Part shown: positions 18,721 through 28,389 of the stretch, piece after piece | Layout of the letters: each line of letters begins with the position of its first letter | Position numbering within the stretch: position 1 is the stretch's first letter | Source: Pseudoalteromonas rubra | GTDB taxonomy: Bacteria; Pseudomonadota; Gammaproteobacteria; Enterobacterales; Alteromonadaceae | Assembly: GCF_001482385.1 (NCBI RefSeq) | Contig: NZ_CP013611.1 | Location: 3,417,501-3,481,500 of the forward strand | Reading direction: 5' to 3' | DNA length: 64,000 nucleotides | Program-made: the position numbers and the translations under genes | Notes under the pieces: generated by a model | Told to the model about the DNA's origin: nothing | The model's database searches: none | The model's input: the letters and a program-made list of their open reading frames with translations, nothing else

Positions 18721-18749
18721 AGTATATGCGAATCGGTATCTCGATTCAA
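18721..18749 (-). promoter_or_regulatory. Sigma-70 promoter of the small Cys-rich membrane protein
   Basis: On the minus strand, TTGAAT (18,749-18,744) and TATACT (18,726-18,721) are separated by exactly 17 bp. The predicted start lies about 50 bp before the ATG at 18,665. Confidence 0.65.
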
Positions 18750-18753
18750 TAGT

Positions 18754-18772
18754 AATGAGAATTAATATCATT
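18754..18772. promoter_or_regulatory. Candidate Fur box
   Basis: The 19-mer AATGAGAATTAATATCATT matches the Fur-type palindrome AATGATAAT-N-ATTATCATT at 16 of 18 informative positions. It lies 5 bp upstream of the -35 element of the divergent small membrane gene and 187 bp upstream of fadL. The small gene is the more likely target. Confidence 0.6.
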
Positions 18773-18958
18773 TGGGTGTGTAAAGCAGAGGTTAGAGTAA
18801 TTGCTCTTCACCTGATCTTATCTGTAAATAACTTGCTTGATCTGCTTTAAAGTTGTCCAATTGAGTTGTTAAAAACGCTTAAGTTGCGGATTTTTGCTTT
18901 TCTTTTCTGTACTGTGTGAGCAATTTTTTATTCTTGTGAATAACATTTGAGGTTGAGA

Positions 18959-20215
18959 ATGAACACAGTACTACGCGCATTGATGGCGACAGGTTTGATG
19001 GTGGTGTCTTCACAGTCACTGGCAGCTGCATTTCAGTTGGCGGAACAGAACGTTTCTGGATTAGGTCGTGCTTACGCCGGTGAAGCAAGCGCTGCAGATG
19101 ATGCGTCCGTCGTTGCACGCAACCCGGCGTTAATGAGTCAGTTTCAGGGGATCCAGGTGAGCGCTGCAGCCATGTATGTAGAACCGGATGTAAGCTTGCA
19201 AGGTACATCAACCAATAATGGTTTACCGGCGAGCTTGCTTGACGATGACAGTATCGCTCCCAGTGCCGTGGTACCCGCTGTGTTTATGACAGCGCGTCTC
19301 AACGACCAATGGTCTGTTGGCGCGGGTGTGTACTCGCAATTTGGCTTGGCAACTGAGTTCGATAAGGAATACGCTGCGGGTCAGTTAGCAGGTGATACTG
19401 AAATTGTGACCATCAATACCGGTGTGTCAGTGGCCTATGAAATTGATCCGCAATGGACACTGGCATTGGGTCTGAACCATGTCTATGCCGATGCCAAAGT
19501 GATCCGCCATTTGGGTGCCAATCCGTTACAAGCGCCGGCCAGCACGGAAGTGGTAAACCTCGAAGGTGACGACAGTGGTTATGGTTGGAATCTGGGTCTG
19601 AGTTATCAGATTGATACAGACAATCGACTTGGTTTTCACTATCGCAGTGAAACGGATATTACCTTTGACGGCCACTTTAGTAATCAGTTGCCAGCGTCAT
19701 TTGGCGGCACCAATGGCGTGGCATTGCCTGGCACGCTCGAGCTGACCTTGCCTGCGATGGCCGAAATCTCAGGAACACATAAACTGACTGAGCCAATGAC
19801 CTTGCACTACAGTGTACTCTGGACGGGTTGGAATAGTTTCCAGGAGCTTGAAGCTCAGGTTGCAGGTAAGCCGGTATTTAACAAAAAGGAGCTGTTTGAT
19901 AACTCATTACGCTTCTCTGTTGGGGGGGATTATCAATGGAGTTCGTCATTGAAGTTGCGTGCAGGTCTGGCGTATGACAGCTCGCCTGCCAATGAGTCAC
20001 ATATGTCTATCTCAATCCCGGATACTGACCGAACTTGGTACTCTTTTGGTGCAGAGTATCAGGTGAGTGAGACTGCCAGTGTGGATTTTGGTTTGAGTAT
20101 CCTGCGTGGTAAAACTCAGACCTTTGTTGAGAAAGACAGCTTGGGTAGCGAGTGGGGTTTTAAGTCCAAAGGCCATGCCACGGTTGTGGGCATTCAGTAC
20201 AACCATAGCTTCTAA
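18959..20215 (+). CDS. fadL: Outer-membrane long-chain fatty acid transporter
   Basis: Beta-barrel channel for long-chain fatty acids (OMPP1/FadL/TodX family). I start at the ATG at 18,959 (GAGG a few bases upstream), giving 418 residues. A signal peptide ends about residue 23 (SSQSLAAA). The mature N-terminus AFQLAEQNVSGLGRAYAGEA is diagnostic for the family: an NPA-like hatch with the conserved ARNPALMSQF. The protein ends in an aromatic residue (YNHSF), typical of outer-membrane barrels. Transcribed alone, with its own terminator. Confidence 0.95.
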   Translation: MNTVLRALMATGLMVVSSQSLAAAFQLAEQNVSGLGRAYAGEASAADDASVVARNPALMSQFQGIQVSAAAMYVEPDVSLQGTSTNNGLPASLLDDDSIAPSAVVPAVFMTARLNDQWSVGAGVYSQFGLATEFDKEYAAGQLAGDTEIVTINTGVSVAYEIDPQWTLALGLNHVYADAKVIRHLGANPLQAPASTEVVNLEGDDSGYGWNLGLSYQIDTDNRLGFHYRSETDITFDGHFSNQLPASFGGTNGVALPGTLELTLPAMAEISGTHKLTEPMTLHYSVLWTGWNSFQELEAQVAGKPVFNKKELFDNSLRFSVGGDYQWSSSLKLRAGLAYDSSPANESHMSISIPDTDRTWYSFGAEYQVSETASVDFGLSILRGKTQTFVEKDSLGSEWGFKSKGHATVVGIQYNHSF

Positions 20216-20223
20216 CTTGAATA

Positions 20224-20253
20224 GAAAAAAGCGGCTTGAGAGCCGCTTTTTTA
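20224..20253. terminator. Bidirectional terminator between fadL and mutS
   Basis: The stem AAAAGCGGCT/AGCCGCTTTT is flanked by A-rich sequence on the left and TTTTTTA on the right, so it works for fadL (+). mutS (-) ends at 20,258 and can use the opposite strand. Confidence 0.85.
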
Positions 20254-20257
20254 ATGT

Positions 20258-22843
20258 TTATAGAAGTGCTTTCAATTGATAGAGTAAGTCATGGGCAGCA
20301 CGAGGTGACAGCTCGTCCGGGTCAAGCTCTGCAAGCATTTGTTCGACTTCAGACGGCCCACTGACCAAAGGCAGACTTTGTTGCATTTGGGTGGTCGGGG
20401 CTGTCTGCGGGCTTTCGACCACACTCTGGTGCTGCTCCAGCAATGCCAGCTTGCGCTTTGCCATGGCTAATACCGCTTTGGGTACTCCTGCGAGTCCGGC
20501 GACTTGTAAACCAAAGCTCTTGCTTGCAGCACCTTCCATCACCGTATGTTTAAAGGCGATGGTGTCATTGTGCTCAATGGCATCCAGGTGCACATTAACC
20601 AGGCCTGATTGTTGCTCTGCTAGCTCGGTCAGTTCGAAGTAGTGGGTTGCGAACAGGGTTTTGGCGGCAATTTTACCCGCCAGATAATCGGCAGTGGCAT
20701 AAGCCAGAGATAAGCCATCATAGGTACTGGTACCTCGACCAATTTCGTCCATTAAGACTAGAGATTGGGCCGTCGCATTGTTGAGTATGGTGGCTGTTTC
20801 TGTCATTTCGACCATAAAGGTTGAGCGTCCAGAAGCCAGGTCGTCACTGGCACCAATCCGCGTAAAAATGCGATCCACTTTGCCTATTTGCGCAGCACTG
20901 GCGGGCACGTAACTACCAATGTGTGCCATCAGCACTATCAAAGCAGTTTGGCGCATATAGGTCGATTTACCGCCCATATTAGGACCCGTGATGATCAACA
21001 TCTTGCGATCAGCACTGAGGTGAACCGGGTTGGCAATAAAGGGCTCTTTGCTGACCTGTTCAACCACCGGGTGACGACCAGCTTCAATGTGGATCTCATC
21101 GCCATTACTCAGCTCAGGTTGACAGTAGTCCAACGTTTGTGCGCGTTCTGCCAGCGTATTGAGTACGTCGAGATCAGCCAGCGCTGCCGACATGGTTTGC
21201 AGCTGCTCGATGTAGGGCGCGATCAATGTGAAGAGCTCTTCGTACAGTTGTTTCTCGAGTGCCAGCGCCTTGCTTTGGCTACCCAGTACCTTGTCTTCAT
21301 GTTCTTTAAGCTCGGGAATGATATAGCGCTCATTGTTTTTCAGCGTCTGACGGCGGATATATTCGGGCGGTGCCAGATGTGAGTTGGCTTTGCTGATCTC
21401 AATATAAAAGCCATGCACTTTGTTGTAACCAATTTTTAGTGTGCTGATCCCGGTGCGTTCACGCTCTCGTTCTTCCAGCTGGTCTAGTACATCGGTTGCG
21501 CCCTCACTGAGGGCCCGCCATTCATCCAGCTCTGCGTTGTAACCCGGGGCAATAACACCGCCGTCGCGGATCAGCACCGGCGGATTATCTATGATGGCGC
21601 GCTCCAGTAAATCCTGGAGTTTTGGTAAGGTCGGAGACTGTGCACGGATCTGTTGTAGCCTGGGATCACTGCTTTCTGCCAACAGTTGATGTAATGGGGG
21701 AAGTGCCTGCAATGCATTGCGCAGTCGCGTCAAATCTCTGGGCCGGGCATTGCATAACGCCAGGCGTGCGACCACTCGTTCAATATCACCGATTTGGCGC
21801 AGACCGTCATAAACCTCAATATTGAGCTGTGACTCGATTAAGCTGGCAATGGCATTGAGCCGCGCATTAAGCTCGTCACGGTTACGTACCGGTGTGTGAA
21901 TCCGGCGTTTGAGTAATCGAGAGCCCATTGGTGTGGCGGTTTTATCCAGCACTTGTGCCAGGGTGTTCTCTATACTGCCTGACAGGTTAACGGTCAGTTC
22001 AAGGTTTTTACGCGTGGCGGCATCCAGAATGACGGCGTGTTCGTTTTTTTCCAGGGTAATGGCACGGATATGAGGCAATGCGGTGCGCTGCGTGTCCTTA
22101 ACGTATTGCATGACACAGCCTGCAGCGACCAATCCGGCCTTGGCGTCTGCGACGCCAAACCCAATCAGGTCTTGTGTACCAAATTGCTGGCATAGCAAAT
22201 GAGTAGCCGTATCCAGATCAAATTCCCAGTCTGGACGTCGTCTGGCACCTTTTACTTGCTCAAGTACCAGCAAGTTGCTGAATGATTCGGGGTAGAGTAG
22301 CTCCGCCGGCTGCAATCTTTGCAGTGTTGAGGTGAGCGCTTCATCGGTGGCTAACTCGACGATGTTAAAGCGCCCCGAGTTAATGTCTAAATAGGCGACG
22401 CCGTAGTGTTGTTTTTCCTGCCATAAGGCGGCGAGTAGATTGTCCTGGCGCTCCTGTAGCAGCGCTTCATCAGTGACTGTGCCTGGCGTGACGATGCGTA
22501 CGACTTTACGTTCAACGGGTCCTTTACTGGTGGCCGGATCGCCGACCTGCTCACAGATAGCGACGGACTCGCCCATCTGAACCAGACGGGCCAGGTAATT
22601 CTCAACAGCGTGATAAGGGACGCCCGCCATTGGGATGGGCGCACCGCCTGCCTTACCCCGATGTGTCTGTGAAATGTCCAGTAACTGCGCGGCGCGAATG
22701 GCGTCATCAAAGAACAGCTCATAGAAATCACCCATACGATAAAACAGCAGAATATCAGGGTGTTGCGCTTTGATCCTAAGATACTGCTGCATCATAGGGG
22801 TTTGTTGTTTTATAGTATGTTCGGAATAAAGATCTAACGACAT
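20258..22843 (-). CDS. mutS: DNA mismatch repair protein MutS
   Basis: Recognises mismatches and starts methyl-directed repair with MutL. The 861-residue length is normal. The N-terminal mismatch-binding motif [11 protein letters not shown] is present (GxFYE-type, Phe and Glu intact). The C-terminal ATPase has [18 protein letters not shown] near residue 620, the Walker B region [13 protein letters not shown], and [10 protein letters not shown]. It is divergent from pncC, with the ATG codons only about 24 bp apart, so their promoters must overlap the other gene or lie within it. Confidence 0.98.
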   Translation of the reverse strand: MSLDLYSEHTIKQQTPMMQQYLRIKAQHPDILLFYRMGDFYELFFDDAIRAAQLLDISQTHRGKAGGAPIPMAGVPYHAVENYLARLVQMGESVAICEQVGDPATSKGPVERKVVRIVTPGTVTDEALLQERQDNLLAALWQEKQHYGVAYLDINSGRFNIVELATDEALTSTLQRLQPAELLYPESFSNLLVLEQVKGARRRPDWEFDLDTATHLLCQQFGTQDLIGFGVADAKAGLVAAGCVMQYVKDTQRTALPHIRAITLEKNEHAVILDAATRKNLELTVNLSGSIENTLAQVLDKTATPMGSRLLKRRIHTPVRNRDELNARLNAIASLIESQLNIEVYDGLRQIGDIERVVARLALCNARPRDLTRLRNALQALPPLHQLLAESSDPRLQQIRAQSPTLPKLQDLLERAIIDNPPVLIRDGGVIAPGYNAELDEWRALSEGATDVLDQLEERERERTGISTLKIGYNKVHGFYIEISKANSHLAPPEYIRRQTLKNNERYIIPELKEHEDKVLGSQSKALALEKQLYEELFTLIAPYIEQLQTMSAALADLDVLNTLAERAQTLDYCQPELSNGDEIHIEAGRHPVVEQVSKEPFIANPVHLSADRKMLIITGPNMGGKSTYMRQTALIVLMAHIGSYVPASAAQIGKVDRIFTRIGASDDLASGRSTFMVEMTETATILNNATAQSLVLMDEIGRGTSTYDGLSLAYATADYLAGKIAAKTLFATHYFELTELAEQQSGLVNVHLDAIEHNDTIAFKHTVMEGAASKSFGLQVAGLAGVPKAVLAMAKRKLALLEQHQSVVESPQTAPTTQMQQSLPLVSGPSEVEQMLAELDPDELSPRAAHDLLYQLKALL

Positions 22844-22867
22844 TACTTATACCTAAAGGAAATGAGT

Positions 22868-23359
22868 ATGGAGCTTCATACTGAGATAGCCAGCCTGGCG
22901 GCACAATTGGGGGCTATTCTAACCAATAACGAGCTGACAATCACTACCGCAGAATCATGTACTGGGGGTGGGATCAGCTATGCGCTGACCGATACGCCCG
23001 GGTCATCGGCGTATATTGAACGTTGCTTTGTCACATATAGCAATGAGGCAAAATCCCAATTGCTGGGGGTGACGCCAAACACACTGGCTGAGTTTGGTGC
23101 GGTTAGCCAGCAAACGGTCCAGGAAATGGTGCAAGGGGCGGCGAATGCTGCCCGGGCCGACGTTGCCATTGCAGTATCTGGTATTGCCGGACCTGGTGGC
23201 GGATCATTAGAGAAACCGGTTGGTACTGTGTGGTTTGGCTTCTATTTACAGGATAAAGTACTGTGTGAAGTCTGTCACTTTACTGGGAATAGAGCTGAAG
23301 TTAGAGTTCAAGCTATTGAATTTGCAATAAAAAGAATAATTTCTCTACTAAATGGTTAA
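22868..23359 (+). CDS. pncC: Nicotinamide-nucleotide amidohydrolase (CinA C-terminal domain family)
   Basis: Deamidates NMN to nicotinic acid mononucleotide in pyridine nucleotide salvage. The protein is a stand-alone CinA C-terminal domain with TTAESCTGGGISYALTDTPGSS and VAVSGIAGPGGGSLEKPVGTVWFG-type motifs (seen here as AIAVSGIAGPGGG and KPVGTVWFGF). I prefer the ATG at 22,868 because AAGGA lies 7 bases before it. The ATG at 22,862 is too close. This gives 163 residues. Lies directly upstream of recA, a conserved neighbourhood in gammaproteobacteria. Confidence 0.93.
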   Translation: MELHTEIASLAAQLGAILTNNELTITTAESCTGGGISYALTDTPGSSAYIERCFVTYSNEAKSQLLGVTPNTLAEFGAVSQQTVQEMVQGAANAARADVAIAVSGIAGPGGGSLEKPVGTVWFGFYLQDKVLCEVCHFTGNRAEVRVQAIEFAIKRIISLLNG

Positions 23360-23366
23360 ATTAAGC

Positions 23367-23394
23367 TTGATACTGTAATTTCATACAGTATACT
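23367..23394 (+). promoter_or_regulatory. recA promoter
   Basis: TTGATA (23,367-23,372) and TATACT (23,389-23,394) with a 16-bp spacer. The spacer is occupied by the LexA operator. Confidence 0.85.
23371..23390. promoter_or_regulatory. LexA (SOS) box of recA
   Basis: TACTGTAATTTCATACAGTA is a palindrome of the form TACTGT-N8-ACAGTA, an excellent match to the gammaproteobacterial SOS box, placed between the -35 and -10 elements. Confidence 0.95.
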
Positions 23395-23424
23395 TGTCGT
23401 CAATACGCTAGATTGGAGAAGCAA

Positions 23425-24477
23425 ATGAACGATAACAAACAAAAAGCGCTCGACGCTGCATTGTCTCAAATTGAAAGACAATTTGGTAAAGGCTCTATCA
23501 TGAAGCTGGGCGATAGCCAGGCACTGGATATTGAAGCCGTTTCTACAGGCTCATTGGGGCTGGATATTGCTTTGGGTATCGGTGGCTTGCCAACTGGTCG
23601 TATTGTTGAAATTTATGGGCCTGAATCATCGGGTAAAACAACCCTGACGTTGCAAGCCATTGCAGAAGCGCAAAAACAAGGTAAAACGTGTGCCTTCGTT
23701 GATGCAGAGCATGCCTTGGACCCAGTCTACGCTGAAAAGCTGGGCGTGAACGTCAATGACCTGCTGGTCTCTCAGCCTGATACGGGTGAGCAGGCACTTG
23801 AGATCTGTGACATGCTGGTACGTTCAGGTGCCGTAGATGTGGTGGTCGTTGACTCCGTAGCAGCACTGACACCGAAAGCAGAAATTGAAGGTGAAATGGG
23901 TGATACCCACGTTGGTTTGCAGGCGCGTTTGATGTCTCAGGCATTGCGTAAGCTGACAGCCAACATTAAGCGTTCAAACACGCTGTGTATTTTCATTAAC
24001 CAGATCCGTATGAAGATTGGTGTGATGTTCGGTAACCCGGAAACCACAACGGGTGGTAATGCGCTTAAGTTCTACGCGTCAGTGCGTTTGGATATCCGTC
24101 GTATTGGCTCTGTTAAAGAGGGTGATGAGGTTATCGGTAACGAAACCCGCGTAAAGGTTGTTAAGAACAAAGTTGCCCCGCCATTTAAGCAAGCTGAATT
24201 TATCATCATGTATGGTGAGGGGACGTCGAAGCAAGGCGAACTTATCGACCTGGGTGTGAAGCACAAACTGGTTGATAAAGCCGGTGCTTGGTTCAGCTAC
24301 AATGGCAATAAGATTGGCCAGGGTAAAGCAAACTCAATTAAGTTCCTGAAAGAAAACACCGCCATTGCTGATGAGATTGAAGGCAAGCTGCGTGAAATGT
24401 TATTGCTTCAGGCAACCATTAAGCCTGAAGAAGGCGAAGATCAAGGTCTGGCAGATGTAAAAGACCTGGAACTATAA
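23425..24477 (+). CDS. recA: Recombinase A
   Basis: ATP-dependent strand-exchange protein and LexA co-protease. Start chosen at the ATG at 23,425, 5 bases after GGAGA, giving 350 residues. The frame remains open from a TTG four codons earlier. Motifs: Walker [14 protein letters not shown], Walker B region [24 protein letters not shown]-binding loops L1 ([13 protein letters not shown]) and L2 ([21 protein letters not shown]). The C-terminus is acidic. recX, often directly downstream, is absent here. Instead there is a gene-free kilobase. Confidence 0.99.
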   Translation: MNDNKQKALDAALSQIERQFGKGSIMKLGDSQALDIEAVSTGSLGLDIALGIGGLPTGRIVEIYGPESSGKTTLTLQAIAEAQKQGKTCAFVDAEHALDPVYAEKLGVNVNDLLVSQPDTGEQALEICDMLVRSGAVDVVVVDSVAALTPKAEIEGEMGDTHVGLQARLMSQALRKLTANIKRSNTLCIFINQIRMKIGVMFGNPETTTGGNALKFYASVRLDIRRIGSVKEGDEVIGNETRVKVVKNKVAPPFKQAEFIIMYGEGTSKQGELIDLGVKHKLVDKAGAWFSYNGNKIGQGKANSIKFLKENTAIADEIEGKLREMLLLQATIKPEEGEDQGLADVKDLEL

Positions 24478-24493
24478 CGACTACTAGCGTAGC

Positions 24494-24527
24494 GGAGCAC
24501 TCAGCAGTTCATATGGGTGCTCCTTTC
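24494..24527 (+). terminator. Probable recA terminator
   Basis: The stem GGAGCAC/GTGCTCC with a 16-nt loop is followed by TTTCG, 16 bases past the recA stop. The loop is long and the U-tract short. Confidence 0.5.
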
Positions 24528-24830
24528 GATTATGTGAAACATGACACGTTTGCCTAACTGTCTGATTTTAATAGTACTTACTATTGCACTCTTCCGATAA
24601 TACCCTCTTTTTCACCTCTTTTAGTACTCACGGTTATGTTCAGGCGCATTGTGTAGTTCTGAGCCCACCTCTGTCAGTCTTGTATCATTGTCCATTTGTT
24701 ATAGCTGCTTTCAGAGTGATCCTCCTGTATTGGCTGGGGCGGTATTTTGTTATGTTGACAGTTCGTGGCGCCATATCTTTAAGACACCAGATAAGCGCAT
24801 GATGGGCCCCTTGTCGAAATGATGGATGTG
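24528..24830. other. Non-coding segment downstream of recA (part 1)
   Basis: No convincing gene. The longest open frame (72 codons from a TTG at 24,584) has no ribosome-binding site and an unlikely composition. I find no resemblance to recX in any frame. No tRNA-like fold noticed. Confidence 0.6.
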
Positions 24831-25051
24831 ATACCAGTTCGCATCAATATACAACTAATTGGAGAGATTAGGTCAGCCGATAATTGTACTAAAAACTTCT
24901 CATTTAACACCTTTATCTGAGGTATGCGTTCGCAAATTTTCGCCTCGCCTATATGGATATAGGTACCTCAGTGATAGCTGGAGGCGTGAGCGGCGTGCTC
25001 GCCGGGATTTACTCGTCTCAAGATTGGTTACTTAATTATGAGGGTTGGTAT
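24831..25051. repeat. Dispersed repeat with ATACC-type ends, copy B (221 bp)
   Basis: Starts ATACCAGTTCGCATCAAT and ends ACTTAATTATGAGGGTTGGTAT. It shares blocks in the same order with 40,820-40,993: TTCTCATTTA (about 24,897), GTTCGCAAATTTTCGCCT (about 24,928) versus GTTCACAAATTTTTGCCT, and ACTTAATTA near the end. It carries about 50 extra bases in the right half (around 24,955-25,005), which include a small palindrome CTATATGGATATAG. No coding capacity. A non-autonomous MITE-like element is a reasonable reading. Confidence 0.65.
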
Positions 25052-25439
25052 AACAAGGTTTAGATTTACATCTTAAACAGGGGATCTGCCAGCTTTACTT
25101 AGCTGCTTGCTGTTTGAATTAAGAAAACGCCACGGCTCATATGGCATAAATACAGCGGTACATGCTTAGTATCAGATGAAGTTTGGCTCGACAGGTTGTG
25201 TATGTAACTGGCTAGGCTTATGCCGATAAGAGGCACAGATAGAAAGGTCGCAATAAATGTGTCGCATCGATTAGATATTAAAATAGCTTAATGTCGCCTC
25301 AGGTGGCCCCAATTCCGACGATAATAATGTGGGAGGCTTGTGTATATGAACTGCAGTCGTGTTTGGTTGGCTCGTAAAATAACTGGCATAACGCTTAATG
25401 ATTAATAAAACGCACAATGATGGTGTTGTCTTGCTCAGG
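25052..25439. other. Non-coding segment downstream of recA (part 2)
   Basis: No frame of useful length with a ribosome-binding site on either strand, and no obvious operators or repeats. It ends at the terminator of the convergent lipoprotein gene. Confidence 0.55.
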
Positions 25440-25471
25440 AAATAAAAAAGCCGCGTAAAACGCGGCTTTAA
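25440..25471 (-). terminator. Terminator of the large lipoprotein gene
   Basis: The stem AAAGCCGCG/CGCGGCTTT with a 5-nt loop. On the minus strand it is followed by TTTTATTT. It lies 20 bases past the stop at 25,490. Confidence 0.9.
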
Positions 25472-25489
25472 TTCAGTTTACTTTAGTGA

Positions 25490-27463
25490 TTAGTTACCAC
25501 CAGTACCTGTTACAGGCTGGTCAGTGATAGCACACGGCACTGGAATATCAAGCGTAGCAGCTGTGGTATTAGCTTCAATTGCTTGAGTGAACCAAGTGTT
25601 GTTGTTCGGGTTCTTATAACGAACAGTGTAAGCTGCATCGTCACCACCTTCCAGTGTTACGTCGAACTGACCTGATGGGTAGAACGTCTTAACGAAGCGA
25701 CCGCCACGGAACAGTTGTGCAATAGTCGGTGTAGAAACCGGTGTTGCAGGGACGTCGGCCGTGTCATTGTTATTACACACGAACTGAGGAGTTAGTGGCT
25801 TAACGATGTTGCTTGCAGGTGCAGTTGTTAGCTTAAGTGTACCGTTGTTCAGGTCACACAAGTTAGTGAAGGTTACAGCAGTAGCTTCACCATCTGATGC
25901 GCCACCTACAGTAACGTTGTCACCAGTAACTGCATTATCCAGAATGTTCACACCGTCTTTCATCATTTTCAGTTTAACTTCAAATGAAGGAGGGTTTCTG
26001 AATGTGCCTTTAGTTAAGTCTGAACGGTTGTATGCACCGATAAGTAGACGGTAGCTGTTCGCTTCAACCAATACGTCTGCGTATACCTGGCTAGGCTGGT
26101 CGTTTGCGTCAACAATGTCGAAGCTCAGGCGACGGTCGTCACATTTCTCAGCATCTATAATGTATGTGAAGAAATCCAGGTTCCAGTAAGACAGGTGGTT
26201 TACAGATACTGCAACGTCGTGCGTTGCCGCATTTTCATCTGCATCTGCTTTAACTACACCGTAGCTCTCGAAAGACCATTTACCAGCATCTTCGTCATAG
26301 CTCCAAACAGGGAAGATATCGTTAACTTGAACCTGACGAGTATCAGCAGCTTGAGTACATACACCGTTTGCAAACAGACCAGTACCCTCAGCTTCTGCAA
26401 CTGCAGCAACAGCTTCAGCACTCAGGTCATCACCTTCATATGTCATAGGACAAGTGTTGATGGTTTTTTTGTCTACTTTCATTGCTACTTTAATAGCACC
26501 GTCGCCGAAGTTATCAACTTTTGTACCGTTTTCGTCAACTAGTTCGATTGCAACAAAACCACCAGTCGTGAACGAGCCTTCACGCGCTGTGTCATCAGCG
26601 TTGTTAGGATCTTCAGCAACAGTCAGTGCCAAGCCGCCAGGGAATGCATCAAGAGAAGAATCTTGCGCCGCAACACCATCTTGTTCGCTTTCTGAACGAG
26701 TTGCTTCATTAGCGAAATATGCAACAGTTAGCGTAGGCACTGATTCTAATACGTTATTATCTGCGTCACGGAATACTGTGCCGTTCTCTAAAGTAACTGC
26801 AACACCACCTGCCGCTTTGTTTTTATTCTTCTCAGCATCAAGGTCTTGAGTCAGAGTAATGCTGTCTGCGCCTTCGATAGCTAAACCACCGTCCGCTGAG
26901 TATGAAGTTGTAACACCTTCACCCGCCAAATCTTCAAGTGTACTTGTAGCTGCAATAATCGGTGCTGCGTCTTCAGCCTGCTCTAAGGTGCGTGCTGTCA
27001 GGCGGATCTGATCTGCAACGTCTGTCTCAGTTGTTGAAATTTCAACAGTACCTGAGTTAGACAGGAAGCCTTCAGCCGTTACAACAAAATCAAAGGACAG
27101 GCCTGTTTCTGGAATCGCACCAACTGTGAACGCAAAAGAACCACCAGTAGCTGCTCTATCTTCATCAGTCAAAGCTGCGCCCGCTGTGCTCAATACACTA
27201 GCTGCATTATCACTCGTGAAGCTAATAGTTGCACTTACATCATCGCTAAGTGGCTGGCCTTGTGAGTCAGTAACAACGATTGAGAATGAGCCAGCTTGTT
27301 TTTCAACAACCTGATCTGTAGGAGGAGTAGCAACCTTTTGGGTTGGCTCCGGTGGCGGCTGGATATCAACGTTATTGTCATTGTCGCTAAAACAGCCTGC
27401 TAAACTAACTGTAACGCCCAGTGCCAGGGCAAGTTTTGTTAGTTTGAATTGTTTGTTTCCCAT
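25490..27463 (-). CDS. Large secreted lipoprotein of unknown function
   Basis: Start at 27,463 (MGNKQFKLTKLALALGVTVS), with AAGG a few bases upstream and a clear lipobox LAGC at residues 21-24, giving 657 residues. A Pro/Asn-rich linker follows (DNDNNVDIQPPPEPTQK). Then come Thr/Ser/Ala-rich beta-sandwich-like segments: one near 45-140 (SFSIVVTDSQGQPLSDDVSA), resembling Ig-like or carboxypeptidase-regulatory folds, and a C-terminal one with paired Cys. The composition is acidic and repeat-poor. I cannot name the family. Surface or periplasmic location is inferred. It stands alone, flanked by non-coding DNA on both sides. Confidence 0.75.
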   Translation of the reverse strand: MGNKQFKLTKLALALGVTVSLAGCFSDNDNNVDIQPPPEPTQKVATPPTDQVVEKQAGSFSIVVTDSQGQPLSDDVSATISFTSDNAASVLSTAGAALTDEDRAATGGSFAFTVGAIPETGLSFDFVVTAEGFLSNSGTVEISTTETDVADQIRLTARTLEQAEDAAPIIAATSTLEDLAGEGVTTSYSADGGLAIEGADSITLTQDLDAEKNKNKAAGGVAVTLENGTVFRDADNNVLESVPTLTVAYFANEATRSESEQDGVAAQDSSLDAFPGGLALTVAEDPNNADDTAREGSFTTGGFVAIELVDENGTKVDNFGDGAIKVAMKVDKKTINTCPMTYEGDDLSAEAVAAVAEAEGTGLFANGVCTQAADTRQVQVNDIFPVWSYDEDAGKWSFESYGVVKADADENAATHDVAVSVNHLSYWNLDFFTYIIDAEKCDDRRLSFDIVDANDQPSQVYADVLVEANSYRLLIGAYNRSDLTKGTFRNPPSFEVKLKMMKDGVNILDNAVTGDNVTVGGASDGEATAVTFTNLCDLNNGTLKLTTAPASNIVKPLTPQFVCNNNDTADVPATPVSTPTIAQLFRGGRFVKTFYPSGQFDVTLEGGDDAAYTVRYKNPNNNTWFTQAIEANTTAATLDIPVPCAITDQPVTGTGGN

Positions 27464-27706
27464 GATTTTTACCTTTTCCTTTAAATCCAAGTAAACTGAG
27501 AGTAGTCACTAATGCTCTGCAGATGTAAGTGAGCCTTGCCCCGCACGCAAATTAGTGTCTAGAGGATAAGCCCACATTAATTTTTCGTCAAGTGAACTGC
27601 TCGATCTTTATCCAAAATTTCACATAAAATAATAACCTACTGATGTACTTTTCGGTTATCGCGCCACTTCTGTTAATAATCCAATATCCAGAAGCATTAT
27701 AAGTAA

Positions 27707-28363
27707 TTAAATTTGTGCAAACGCATCGATAAATGCCTGTAATTTAGCCATGTCTACAGGCTTTAGTCCCTCAGATGTTCTCACTATTAACCCTTTTTCA
27801 ACAAGTTCACTGACGACTCGGCGATAAGCGCGCTCTGTGGTTGCAAAACGCTCAGCTTCTGCGCTGACGGTAGAGTATGCTCGCAGTAATGCAGGGTGGT
27901 TGTTCTCGGCTCTGAGCAAACAGTCTTTGGCGATGTTATAGCTTAGTGGCAGCAATAGCTTGTCGAGGTTTATTTTTTGGTTTTCTGTAAACTTTGCTGC
28001 AATAGTTTGTGCGGTGTATAAACTCAACTCGGGTTGCGCGAGCAACAGCTGTCGCCAATGTTTCAGCTCGATCAAGTTATATTGCACATTATTCAGACAG
28101 GTAACCGTGTAAATACATGGCTGATTATTCAAGGCTTCAATTTCACCTATTAAGGTGTTGTTGCAGTCCAGCTGGCCTAATAGCAGGCGACGGCCATTAC
28201 CCACATCATAACTAAAAGACACCGTACCACTTCTCACCAAGATCAGCTTTGTGAGTGGTTCATCCTGATGAATGAGCACTTCTTTTTTTGTGTGCTGAAA
28301 ACTATTACCAGCGAAGCTGAGCAGTTGTTCCACCAAGGTGGTTGAAAAATGATATTGAAACAT
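27707..28363 (-). CDS. Crp/Fnr-family transcriptional regulator (YeiL-like)
   Basis: The 218-residue protein has an N-terminal cyclic-nucleotide-binding-type beta-roll (about 15-120; KKEVLIHQDEPLTKLILVRSGTVSFSY), a dimerisation helix, and a C-terminal winged helix (about 150-205) with the recognition region TERAYRRVVSELVEKGLIV. This resembles E. coli YeiL and related stationary-phase regulators. Cys residues at about 89, 102, 108 and 149 might be redox-relevant, but no FNR-like N-terminal cluster is present. A perfect palindrome, GGACAATTGTCC, lies 15-26 bp before the start codon and could be its autoregulatory site. Confidence 0.85.
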   Translation of the reverse strand: MFQYHFSTTLVEQLLSFAGNSFQHTKKEVLIHQDEPLTKLILVRSGTVSFSYDVGNGRRLLLGQLDCNNTLIGEIEALNNQPCIYTVTCLNNVQYNLIELKHWRQLLLAQPELSLYTAQTIAAKFTENQKINLDKLLLPLSYNIAKDCLLRAENNHPALLRAYSTVSAEAERFATTERAYRRVVSELVEKGLIVRTSEGLKPVDMAKLQAFIDAFAQI

Positions 28364-28377
28364 CTAGATGGCTCTTC

Positions 28378-28389
28378 GGACAATTGTCC
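28378..28389. promoter_or_regulatory. Perfect 12-bp palindrome upstream of the Crp/Fnr-type gene
   Basis: GGACAATTGTCC, with no mismatch, lies 15-26 bp upstream of the ATG at 28,363, overlapping where the leader or promoter start should be. It differs from the CRP and FNR consensus sites. Confidence 0.5.

Noticed and set aside
24584..24802. 72-codon frame downstream of recA (candidate recX remnant)
   Set aside because: TTG start without a ribosome-binding site, no RecX-like pattern, and hydrophobic and Cys/Ser-biased composition.
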